From Flammeovirga pacifica (GTDB lineage Bacteria > Bacteroidota > Bacteroidia > Cytophagales > Flammeovirgaceae): DNA of 64,000 bases. Below are positions 54,503 through 63,092 of the stretch, piece after piece. Each line of letters starts with the position of its first letter. Positions within the stretch are counted from its first letter, which is position 1. Location of the stretch: assembly GCF_000807855.2 (NCBI RefSeq), contig NZ_JRYR02000001.1, forward strand, positions 1,791,881 to 1,855,880, written 5' to 3'. The position numbers and the translations under genes are program-made. The notes beneath the pieces were generated by a model. It searched no databases. It was given only the letters and a program-made list of their open reading frames with translations, and was not told where the DNA came from.

Positions 54503-55483
54503 TTAATTATCTTTTGCTGTGGAAAGCGTCTTAAAAAAGTCATCTAGAATGGCCTTTTCATCAAAAAACTCCCACATAATTACTTTTCTATGGTCTTTAC
54601 TGATTGTGTTCCATCTTTCATTCTCAAAAACAAAAGCAGTCACTTCAGTTTTCACTGCCCAATCAGGGTTCTTAATAATAGCTACTGCTACCATGTCAAA
54701 AAGGGATCTTGATGGAGGTGTTGAGTAATATTTGATGTGCTCAAAAAGGCTACTTAAGTAATCTCCTAAATTGGTAAATTCTCCTCCATGTCTACCTTCA
54801 ATACCTTTATTTACTGTTGGACCTAAACCCTTCATTTTATCAACAATCCCCTCTTCTTTGAATACTTTTACATGGGCAGATCCTGAATCCATGTTATAAC
54901 GACAAGGAACTATTTCAAAATGTGCATCTGTTCTAGCAATGTAATTCATCGCAGCATAATCGTTTACAAAATTATATTCTCTAAAGTTAGGGTAGTTGGT
55001 TCCTAACCACACCAAATTTAAATCTGGGATTATACTTGGGTCTTTTTCTATGGCTAGTGCTACATTAGTCAATTTACCCACAGCTAAAACCACTACTTCT
55101 TTCTTGTACTTTTTTACTTGTTGAATGATAAAATCAACCGCCTCATAGCCATCATGTTTTTTTTCTTTTAATGTCGGTTTTATGGTTTCAAAATCGCCAT
55201 TTACACCTGTCAATAATTTGGTTCCCTTTTTATCACACAATTGGACAATCCTTTCAGCCTCCTTGTAATGCTCACTTACATCACCTCCATTTCTAGTTGC
55301 ATTGATGGTGACACCTAATACCTCAAAAGTGGCCTCATTCAGTAATAAATAGGCTAAAGCATTTTGATCGTCTAATTCGTTATTGGTGTCAGTATCAAAA
55401 ATAACCTTAGTCTTCTCCACTGCCATTGTGAATTGTACAGAAAATAGTGATACGATTAAAAAATTAATGAATAAATATTTCAT
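54503..55483 (-). CDS. Exported inosine-uridine-type nucleoside hydrolase
   Basis: The 326-residue protein has a signal peptide (hydrophobic core to about residue 20) and then VIFDTDTNNELDDQNALAYLL, the Ca2+-binding D-x-D-x-x-x-x-x-D-D site at the start of nucleoside hydrolases, and later VLGVTINATRNGG, VVLAVGKLTNVALAIEKD and NLVWLGTNYP. It splits ribonucleosides into base and ribose. The usual DTDxGxDDA start is stretched by two residues (NELDD), seen in a distinct exported branch. Export suggests scavenging of nucleosides outside the cytoplasm. Single gene, convergent with infB. Confidence 0.85.
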   Translation of the reverse strand: MKYLFINFLIVSLFSVQFTMAVEKTKVIFDTDTNNELDDQNALAYLLLNEATFEVLGVTINATRNGGDVSEHYKEAERIVQLCDKKGTKLLTGVNGDFETIKPTLKEKKHDGYEAVDFIIQQVKKYKKEVVVLAVGKLTNVALAIEKDPSIIPDLNLVWLGTNYPNFREYNFVNDYAAMNYIARTDAHFEIVPCRYNMDSGSAHVKVFKEEGIVDKMKGLGPTVNKGIEGRHGGEFTNLGDYLSSLFEHIKYYSTPPSRSLFDMVAVAIIKNPDWAVKTEVTAFVFENERWNTISKDHRKVIMWEFFDEKAILDDFFKTLSTAKDN

Positions 55484-55580
55484 ACCTTAGTTTGATTGTT
55501 AATTTTTAAACTATTAGAAATTAATTCATCTTCTCCTATTTTCCATTTGGTTTTATAAAACAGTATAGAATAATAGAAAA

Positions 55581-56537
55581 ATGATGTGGATTTCCCTCTT
55601 TCAACTACGTTTAAAACAATTATATCGTATTATAAAAGAGCTTGGTGCGGTTAGAATTCCCTTCTATCTTATCGGTTTTTTATTGGGATATAGGCTTCTT
55701 TTTGAGTTTATATCCAAAGAAGAAACAGTACAATGGGTAACTCTAGGTTTTGTTTTTTTAGAATTGATGATTCAACTTAAAAGAGCAGACCTTACTTTCT
55801 TAAAAAGTCATGTCCCTAATTCTAAGTTCTATTTAATGGGGGAGTACTTCCTTTTTAGCCTGCCATTTACCCTTCTCTTATTGATCTTTCATCAGTGGTA
55901 TTACTTCCTTGCACATACTTTATATTTATTCATTTTACCTTTTCTATGGCTTCCTAAAAGTGATAAATCCTCCATTTTAAATAAATATATCAACCGATTA
56001 TCCTCTGAAAATTTCGAATGGAAGGCAGGTATTCGTAAAAACTTATATTTGATAGTACCATTGTATTTTATTGGTATCATAGGAAGTATTTATCTCGGTA
56101 TTGTTCCTGTTATTTTACTTGTTCTATGGTTGATTTGTTTTAGCTTCCATGAAAAGGGGGAACCTATTACTTACATCATTGCATTTGAAATGTCGGCTAA
56201 AGATTTTATCCTGATGAAACTTTCCAAACAAGTCACATTATTTATCTACCTCACTATGCCTTTATCCTTAGTGTTTTTGATATTTCATTACGAGGAGTGG
56301 TTCTTATTAATAGGTATTTTATCTGTATTGAGTTTTCTGAATATTTATATTCTCCTTACAAAATATGCTTTCTATACTCCTAATAACACCTCTCCTACTT
56401 ATCAAACGATGAGTGGTTTTGGTTTAATCAGTTTATTTATTCCATTCCTTTTACCTGTAACTTTAGGTTTGAGCATTCAATATTATAGAAAAAGTATTCA
56501 AAATTTAGACTTCTATTTACATGATTTCGCTTCATAA
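55581..56537 (+). CDS. Membrane subunit of an ABC transporter
   Basis: The 318-residue protein has about 8 membrane helices in three clusters (20-130, 150-200, 210-315) and no other domain. It overlaps by 17 bases with the following ATPase gene, so it is the permease partner, of the ABC-2 or related exporter type. No solute-binding gene is present, which also points to an exporter or to a transporter of envelope components. I cannot name the substrate. The start at the ATG after 55580 is the first in frame. Confidence 0.65.
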   Translation: MMWISLFQLRLKQLYRIIKELGAVRIPFYLIGFLLGYRLLFEFISKEETVQWVTLGFVFLELMIQLKRADLTFLKSHVPNSKFYLMGEYFLFSLPFTLLLLIFHQWYYFLAHTLYLFILPFLWLPKSDKSSILNKYINRLSSENFEWKAGIRKNLYLIVPLYFIGIIGSIYLGIVPVILLVLWLICFSFHEKGEPITYIIAFEMSAKDFILMKLSKQVTLFIYLTMPLSLVFLIFHYEEWFLLIGILSVLSFLNIYILLTKYAFYTPNNTSPTYQTMSGFGLISLFIPFLLPVTLGLSIQYYRKSIQNLDFYLHDFAS

Positions 56538-57204
56538 TATCTCCATCAGTTATCAAAAAAACAAAGTAATTAATAGTCTTGACTTAACTTTGGATATTGA
56601 AAAAATCCATGGTTTAGTGGGGTTAAACGGGGCAGGAAAAAGCACCCTTCTTCAAGGTATATTCGGATTACTTCCTTTAGAAGAAGGAAACGTATTGTAT
56701 CATCAAAAAGACATTTCAAAAAAAGACATTGCCTTTTTAAGTACTGAAAATTACTTCTATAGTTACACCACAGGAAGAGATTACCTTTCATTATTCAGCG
56801 ATGATAAGATTAGAATCGAGGAATTAAATACTCTATTTCAGTTATCAATAGATCAAATGATTGATGATTACTCTACAGGAATGAAGAAAAAGTTAGCACT
56901 GATGGGGGTTCTACTTCAAGATAAAGACATTTTGATACTCGATGAGCCCTTTAATGGAGTAGACTTAGAATCTTCAAGAGTTATTCATTTGATTTTAGAT
57001 CAGTTAGCATCAAAAGGAAAAACAATTATTATTACCTCTCACATATTGGAAACATTGACTTCGTTATGCCATCAAATACATTATTTGAAAGGTGGAGTGA
57101 TCAAATCATCCAAAAACAAAGCACAATTTGATGAGTTTGAAAAGGATATATTTGGGGAGATACATCAGAAAAATGAAGAAAAAATACAGCAGTTGTTTAA
57201 ATAA
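56521..57204 (+). CDS. ABC transporter ATPase
   Basis: The 227-residue protein is a single nucleotide-binding domain: Walker A GLNGAGKST near residue 37, the signature-like YSTGMKKKLALMGVLL, Walker B DILILDEPFNGVDLES and the H-loop ITSH. The signature YSTGMKKKL rather than LSGGQ-type places it in the ABC-2-like export group. It overlaps the upstream membrane-protein gene by 17 bases, which strongly suggests they form one transporter. It is shorter than most, with no C-terminal extension. Confidence 0.88.
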   Translation: MISLHNISISYQKNKVINSLDLTLDIEKIHGLVGLNGAGKSTLLQGIFGLLPLEEGNVLYHQKDISKKDIAFLSTENYFYSYTTGRDYLSLFSDDKIRIEELNTLFQLSIDQMIDDYSTGMKKKLALMGVLLQDKDILILDEPFNGVDLESSRVIHLILDQLASKGKTIIITSHILETLTSLCHQIHYLKGGVIKSSKNKAQFDEFEKDIFGEIHQKNEEKIQQLFK

Positions 57205-57223
57205 TATATCACATCAATAAAAA

Positions 57224-57251
57224 AGCTAACTTATCGGGTGATAAGTTAGCT
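57224..57251. terminator. Terminator between the ABC unit and the GH16 gene
   Basis: A perfect 12-bp stem (57224-57235 with 57240-57251) with loop GGGT lies between the convergent stop codons. The minus strand continues with T. Confidence 0.8.
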
Positions 57252-57286
57252 CTAAATAAAATCAGTTCAACGAGGAAAGCGGGCAA

Positions 57287-59095
57287 CTATTCCACCAGTA
57301 TCTTTTTATACACTCTATTATTTTCTGATTTTAATGTTAATATATAATGACCTCTTTCTAGGTCTTTAATTAAAAACTCTCCATTCGTAGAATATCCTTC
57401 CAATACTTTTCTTCCCAATAAATTGAAAAACTGTAGTTCCACAGCTTCCCCAACTATTAACTTTTGACCATTTGAGATAGGATTAGGATAGATATTCACT
57501 TCTTTTTTATCAGGTGATAAACTTGTGATAATAGTATCTAGTCCACCACAATCTCCATTATTGGTCATCGATTCTTCCTGCATTTCTGAAGTCGAAAAGA
57601 CAACGTCTTCAATCACTAATCCTCCTACTTTAGCCGATGAAAAAATCCCATAATTAACATACACTCTAATTCCAGCAACTTGTGAAGGAGCTGAAGTAAA
57701 TGTATGCGTATACCTCCAAAGATTACAATCTGTATTTAAATTGGATGAATACCATCTTACAAAATCATTGGATAAGGTATTTCCATTTCCATCTAATAAT
57801 TCTACCCTTAATGCATCAGGCTCTTTTCCTTCTGCATTTTTTATGTTGATAGAAAAGTTATTATGTTCTGTAAAATCATAGATGTTATCAAAATGATATT
57901 CTATGTAAGGGTTCGTAGATGGATCTTCTATATCAAATTTTACCAATACAGAATTTTCACCCTCTTTTTTAATCTCAAATTGAGAAGAGAAATTCTCTGA
58001 TTTAAACCATTGGATATTTTCATCTAAGATTGCGGGGAAATTAATGCTTTCCCCTTGGGGCTTTCCCACGACAACTTTCACCTCCTTAGTAGCTTGATAA
58101 GTTTGACAATTACCCTCTACTTCAGCTTTTATTTCACCTGTCTCTGCATTTTCTGCTATTTCAACTTCTATAGTAGATGTACCTTGTCCACTGAGTATAG
58201 TTATTCCTTCAGGTACAGTCCAGGTTACATTTCCATCCATTCCTTTAAGGAGGTAGGTATACTTTGTGTTTTTCTCAATTATTGATGCACCATCTAATGA
58301 TATTTCTCCCACTTTTTTTTGGTAAACTCTCACATATTCAACCTCCATTTTTGCAGGTAATGCAGTATCATCTGTAGGACCTCCGGCGCCTCCCCAAAAC
58401 CCTCCAATAGCGATATTTAAAAGTAAATGGAAACGTTTATCAAATGGCCATTCTTTGTATGTTCCTCTCTTTGGAAAGGTAAAATACATTTGGTCATCAT
58501 ACCCAACTTGTAATCCATCTTCATTCCATTCTAATACATAATCATGATAAGCAGAGGTGGCATCGTCTATTGTTACCTTCTCTCCTCTCTGTGTATTATT
58601 CATGTGATTGTAAGCTTCTGTGTGCACTGTACCGTGTACCACATTAGGATCGTAACCTACATGTTCCATGATGTCAATTTCTCCACTTGCTGGCCATCCA
58701 CCATATTCCCAATCTGTAGGAAGCATCCAAATAGCAGGCCACGTGCCTTGTCCTGATGGTAATTTAGCTCTTACGACTACTTTGCCATATAACCAGTCTC
58801 CTTTACCTTTAGAAATCAAACGAGCTGATGTATATGCTTTCCCTCCATAATTTTCTTTTCTAGCAGTAATGACAAGTTTACCGTCAATTACTTGAGCATT
58901 AGTTAGTTTATCTGTATAGTATTGGTCTTCGTTGTTTCCCCAACCATCACCACCAATATCGTACCCCCATTTATTAGGATCTGGAGCACCATTAACATCA
59001 AATTCATCCGACCAAACCAACTCATAACAATCGGATTGGGCAAAAATGATAGATGTATTCAATAGTAAATAGAATAAAAAGTAATATTTTTTCAT
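57287..59095 (-). CDS. Secreted GH16 beta-1,3-glucanase (laminarinase-like) with T9SS tail
   Basis: The 602-residue enzyme has a signal peptide (SIIFAQ) and a GH16 catalytic domain (about 24-260). The motif GEIDIMEHVG carries the nucleophile Glu139, Asp141 and the acid/base Glu144. W-x-x-x-W-P-A-I-W-M-L-P (GTWPAIWMLPTDW) lies before it. Sequence features such as YGWNNE-like GDGWGNNEDQYYTD are those of laminarinases, which cut beta-1,3-glucan. A PKD-like and a carbohydrate-binding-like section follow, and a T9SS sorting tail (NIYPNPISNGQKLIVG) ends it. It is the first step of the glucan locus; GH3, a PKD lipoprotein and SusD lie upstream on the same strand. Confidence 0.92.
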   Translation of the reverse strand: MKKYYFLFYLLLNTSIIFAQSDCYELVWSDEFDVNGAPDPNKWGYDIGGDGWGNNEDQYYTDKLTNAQVIDGKLVITARKENYGGKAYTSARLISKGKGDWLYGKVVVRAKLPSGQGTWPAIWMLPTDWEYGGWPASGEIDIMEHVGYDPNVVHGTVHTEAYNHMNNTQRGEKVTIDDATSAYHDYVLEWNEDGLQVGYDDQMYFTFPKRGTYKEWPFDKRFHLLLNIAIGGFWGGAGGPTDDTALPAKMEVEYVRVYQKKVGEISLDGASIIEKNTKYTYLLKGMDGNVTWTVPEGITILSGQGTSTIEVEIAENAETGEIKAEVEGNCQTYQATKEVKVVVGKPQGESINFPAILDENIQWFKSENFSSQFEIKKEGENSVLVKFDIEDPSTNPYIEYHFDNIYDFTEHNNFSINIKNAEGKEPDALRVELLDGNGNTLSNDFVRWYSSNLNTDCNLWRYTHTFTSAPSQVAGIRVYVNYGIFSSAKVGGLVIEDVVFSTSEMQEESMTNNGDCGGLDTIITSLSPDKKEVNIYPNPISNGQKLIVGEAVELQFFNLLGRKVLEGYSTNGEFLIKDLERGHYILTLKSENNRVYKKILVE

Positions 59096-59170
59096 ATTGT
59101 TATTAGATGTAATGATAGGGAACCCAAGTGTATGAGTCCCCTATGATAACTATTTGTCCAAATAAAGTTG

Positions 59171-61543
59171 TTAGTTAGACTGTTTATCAAATTTCTTTGT
59201 ATTAGTTACATTCACATTGGCTTGTTGATCACCCACCATGAATCTAAATTCTCCTTTTTCTACTGTCCATTTTAAGTCAGCATCAACAAAAGCTAAATCT
59301 CTACCAGACAACGTGAAAGTTACTTTTTTACTTTCACCCGGTTTAAGATTGACCTTTTCAAATCTTCTTAATCTTTTATTATCTGGAGTAATTGAAGCAT
59401 ACATGTCTTTTGTATACAATTGTACTACTTCTTTCCCTTCAACTTTACCTGTATTTTTTACTTCTACAGATACCGTCACTTTATCGTCAGGACCAAAATC
59501 TTGTTTTGACACCTTCAGATCTGCATACTCAAAAGTGGTGTAACTTAATCCAAAACCAAAAGCGTATTGGAATGGTAACGATGAATTATAATCATACATC
59601 CCCTCCATTTTTTCTGATGCTTCAGATGGTTTGTGATCATACGTTCCTAATGAATTTGGATACATAGGGTAACTGTAAGGTAATTTACCACTTGGATTCA
59701 CTTTACCAATTAGAATATCAGAAAGAGCATCTCCACCAAAATTACCTGGTAGATACGTATGAACTACCGCTTGCATTTCTGATTCAAATTGAGAGATTAA
59801 ACGAGGTCTACCTTCATTTAAGATCAAAACAACTGGCTTACCTGTAGCCGCTAAAGCCTCAGCTAATTTTCTTTGGTTTTGTGATATATATAAGTCATGA
59901 AGGTTACCAGGCGTTTCTGTATAGGTGTTTTCACCAAGACAAAGTAAAATCACATCTGAACTTGCTGCAGCTTTAACAGCCGCCTGTATATCGATGTTTT
60001 TTTCCTCGTAATAATGTCCTTCGTGGTTGTATTCCACTCCATGTACAAGGTTTACATTTTCTTTACCAAAATTGTTTTGAACTGCTTCAAAAATGGTATT
60101 GTAATCCTGTGCAAATTCTTCCACTTTTTCACCTTGCCAAGAGTACGTCCAACCTCCATTCAATGTACGCATTGAATTAGCATTTGGACCTGTAACAAGT
60201 ATTTTCGTTCCTTTTTTCAAAGGAAGAATCTCTTTATCATTTTTAAGTAAAGTTATGGATTCCGATGCAGCATTATAAGCAATTTGCTCATGTTCTTTGC
60301 TTCCAAAATTAGGATAATCTTTTACTTTTGGTGCTGGAGTATCGAATAACCCAAGTTCCATTTTTACTTTCAAGATTCTTCTTACTGCATCATCAATACG
60401 ATCCATTGATACCTCGCCTTCATTCACTAATTCGACCAAATGATCGCAGAAGTTGAAATTGTAAGGGACCATTGACATATCGATTCCTGCATTTATAGAT
60501 TGCTTCACCGCTTCTTTATGAGAATCAGCTACTTTGTCTCTATTATGAATATTTTCGATATCCGCCCAGTCTGTTACCACAAGACCTTCGAAACCTAATT
60601 CTTCTTTTAATAACTCCGTTAATAATTTGTATGAAGCATGAACAGGAGTACCATTGATAATACCAGAGTTGATCATAATCGTATGAGCTCCAGCATCAAT
60701 AGCGGCTTTGTAAGAAGGTAAATAGTGCTCTCTTAACTCAATTTCAGGAAGGTAAGAAGGTGTTCTATCTTTTCCCGATTTCTCACTACCATACCCTAAG
60801 AAGTGCTTGATACAAGCGGCAACTTTTGTATTATCTGATAGGTCATTATTTGTTCCTTCATAACCATCAATAGCAGCAATACCCATTTGAGAGGTTAAGT
60901 AAACATCCTCTCCATACGTTTCCCATATTCTTGGCCATGATGGGTTTCTACCCATATCAAGTACTGGTGAAAAATCCCATGGTATTGAACTAGCTCGTGT
61001 TTCGTAAGCGGTTACTTCACAACCTTGGCGGTTTAACTCAGTGTTCCAAGTAGCCGCCATACCAATTTGTTGTGGGAAAAATGTAGCTCCATCAGTATAT
61101 GTAGTACCGTGAATTGCATCTACACCATAAAGTACTGGAACACCAATTTCTTTCATGGCTAATTTTTGGATTTGAGAAATCACCTCATTCCATTTTTCTG
61201 GTGTTCTGGCTCTGTTATTCGCTGTGTTTAATACAGAACCAATTTTATATTTTTTGATGGCTTCTTCCAATAGTTTTTTATCTAAAGAAAGTGGCTCATC
61301 ACTAACAAATACATTCTCTCCTTTGGTGATAACATCCAAAGTGATCTGAGTCATTTGTCCTACCTTTTCTTCTAATGTTAGTTGTTGTAAAATTTGTTCT
61401 ACCTTTTCCTCTACCGAAAGGTTTGATTTAACGATAATATCAATATTTTCTTCTTGTGATGGGGTTATATTAGGCGAGTTAAACCCTAAAGTTACTGAGC
61501 ATAATGCCGCAGCCAAAACTCCTTTGATCCAGTTCTTTTTCAT
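59171..61543 (-). CDS. GH3 beta-glucosidase
   Basis: The 790-residue enzyme has a signal peptide (about 20 residues) and the full GH3 layout: TIM barrel (about 50-380) with the nucleophile Asp325 in GLVVTDWADIENIH, alpha/beta sandwich (about 400-630), and C-terminal FnIII-like domain with VQLYTKDMYASITPDNKRLRRFEK. ILPLKKGTKILVTGPNAN and the LNEGRPRLISQFE region are typical. It splits beta-linked glucosides from the ends of oligosaccharides, most likely in the periplasm. It is 75 bases upstream of the GH16 gene on the same strand and works on the products of that enzyme. Confidence 0.95.
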   Translation of the reverse strand: MKKNWIKGVLAAALCSVTLGFNSPNITPSQEENIDIIVKSNLSVEEKVEQILQQLTLEEKVGQMTQITLDVITKGENVFVSDEPLSLDKKLLEEAIKKYKIGSVLNTANNRARTPEKWNEVISQIQKLAMKEIGVPVLYGVDAIHGTTYTDGATFFPQQIGMAATWNTELNRQGCEVTAYETRASSIPWDFSPVLDMGRNPSWPRIWETYGEDVYLTSQMGIAAIDGYEGTNNDLSDNTKVAACIKHFLGYGSEKSGKDRTPSYLPEIELREHYLPSYKAAIDAGAHTIMINSGIINGTPVHASYKLLTELLKEELGFEGLVVTDWADIENIHNRDKVADSHKEAVKQSINAGIDMSMVPYNFNFCDHLVELVNEGEVSMDRIDDAVRRILKVKMELGLFDTPAPKVKDYPNFGSKEHEQIAYNAASESITLLKNDKEILPLKKGTKILVTGPNANSMRTLNGGWTYSWQGEKVEEFAQDYNTIFEAVQNNFGKENVNLVHGVEYNHEGHYYEEKNIDIQAAVKAAASSDVILLCLGENTYTETPGNLHDLYISQNQRKLAEALAATGKPVVLILNEGRPRLISQFESEMQAVVHTYLPGNFGGDALSDILIGKVNPSGKLPYSYPMYPNSLGTYDHKPSEASEKMEGMYDYNSSLPFQYAFGFGLSYTTFEYADLKVSKQDFGPDDKVTVSVEVKNTGKVEGKEVVQLYTKDMYASITPDNKRLRRFEKVNLKPGESKKVTFTLSGRDLAFVDADLKWTVEKGEFRFMVGDQQANVNVTNTKKFDKQSN

Positions 61544-61610
61544 CGTTGGTCTTATCTAGTAATTTAGTGTTTCAAGGAAGTTACCTAAGCAACTTCCTTG
61601 AATTATTATT

Positions 61611-63074
61611 TTATTGTTCTAATCTGAAGTCTGATACATAGAATGTACCTGGTCTTGTATGACCTTCGCCTCCAATTTGAATAATAATTTTATCAAAATC
61701 AGTTCTATCACTAACTCCTGAGAAGTCGAAAGTTAATTCAACCCAAGTTCCCATTTGATCTGTTGTGATTGTTTGAGAAACTTCTGCACGAGTTTCCCAT
61801 CCGTTACTTCCCATTTTAGTATCTTCTAATCTTAATGCTACTGTTGGCGTCATCGCTACATCTCCTAGCCACTCTGGCGTTTCTGCAGCCGGAGTAGCAG
61901 TTGTAAAGTCATTAGATGATAGCATTAGCACTTTCATTTTAAATATATTTCTTGATGATAAATCAACTCTAAAAGGAAGTTCTGCTTGATAGTTTTGGAA
62001 CCAACCGTCATCTCCTCCTGCTTCAGTTCTTACATATCTACCAATTTGAGCAGCAGTGTTGCCCATTTGATCGAAATTATCTACACCAGCAGTAAAATCT
62101 AAAGTACCATCTGCAATAAAAGATAAGCTATTATTTCCTGCAAAATCATCAAAAATGTCATTTGCTTCATATGGTTTCTCTACTGGAGGAACAACAGGCC
62201 TTTCAAAACCTTCACGTATAAATCCATAATACCAGGCATTACCATCATCACCAATTGTTCTTAAATACAATTCATCTTCATTTAATGTGATGATTTCATA
62301 TTCTTGGTTTCCTCCTGTGTGCCATGACATAAAAGCATCACCGCTTAAAGAAAGGTAAGATTTACCATCTCTCTCAGAAATAGCCCAATTCCAATCCGAT
62401 TGATCATCAAAAGTGATAGCATAAGTATTATCATCATCATCTTTTACAATTGTACCACCTCTCGATGTAAACCAATCATTCATATATGACTTTGCATATG
62501 AATCGCCATTGTTAGTTAACCCAAACTTAAAACCATTTAAATTAAAGTTGACTAAATCATCATAAGCACCTCTACCGTCTTTTGACATTGGATCTGCTTG
62601 CCACCATTCTGGAGTTGATCCCTCTGGAGGTCCAATACCCATATGACCTCTAGTCATCTTGTCAAATTTCCAGTTCTTACCATCTAGAGAATCTCCTCCA
62701 CCAGTAAGGAAGTTATAGTCTTCTCTATCTAATAAAGTAAAATCTGTTTGATCAATAGTGATCACTTTAGAAGAAGTAGCTTGTCCGCCAGATTTAATCA
62801 CTGTCAGTTCTGCAGTATATTCCCCTTTTACAGCAAACTCAGCAGTTACTTTTTCTCCTTTATCAGATGCTCCTGTACTAAATTTCCAGAATGCAATAGA
62901 TTCAGGGGTGGTGTTGGTAAATTCAACAATATTCGGATTATCTGATGTAGGTGTCACAGTAAAAGTAACGTCATCTGCCGTTGGTGTTGGCCCTACTTCT
63001 GGCTTTTGTTCTGAACAGCTTGCCATGGCTAAAACCATGACAAAGCTTAAAAATGAATGAATATATTTTTTCAT
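61611..63074 (-). CDS. Surface lipoprotein with PKD domain, likely glycan binding
   Basis: The 487-residue protein has a lipoprotein signal peptide with lipobox AMASC and then a PKD-type domain (about 35-105, EFTNTTPESIAFWKFSTGASDKGEKVTAEFAVKGEYTAELTV). A beta-rich body follows (WQADPMSKDGRGAYDD, SGDAFMSWHTGGNQEYEI), ending with a jelly-roll-like section (about 330-487, with WVELTFDFSGVSDRTDFDKIII). The overall plan fits surface glycan-binding proteins of Bacteroidota polysaccharide utilisation loci (SusE/F position). It lies 18 bases after the SusD gene and upstream of GH3 and GH16, so it probably holds beta-glucan at the cell surface. No catalytic motif is seen. Confidence 0.8.
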   Translation of the reverse strand: MKKYIHSFLSFVMVLAMASCSEQKPEVGPTPTADDVTFTVTPTSDNPNIVEFTNTTPESIAFWKFSTGASDKGEKVTAEFAVKGEYTAELTVIKSGGQATSSKVITIDQTDFTLLDREDYNFLTGGGDSLDGKNWKFDKMTRGHMGIGPPEGSTPEWWQADPMSKDGRGAYDDLVNFNLNGFKFGLTNNGDSYAKSYMNDWFTSRGGTIVKDDDDNTYAITFDDQSDWNWAISERDGKSYLSLSGDAFMSWHTGGNQEYEIITLNEDELYLRTIGDDGNAWYYGFIREGFERPVVPPVEKPYEANDIFDDFAGNNSLSFIADGTLDFTAGVDNFDQMGNTAAQIGRYVRTEAGGDDGWFQNYQAELPFRVDLSSRNIFKMKVLMLSSNDFTTATPAAETPEWLGDVAMTPTVALRLEDTKMGSNGWETRAEVSQTITTDQMGTWVELTFDFSGVSDRTDFDKIIIQIGGEGHTRPGTFYVSDFRLEQ

Positions 63075-63092
63075 GATTATTAATTCTTTGGA

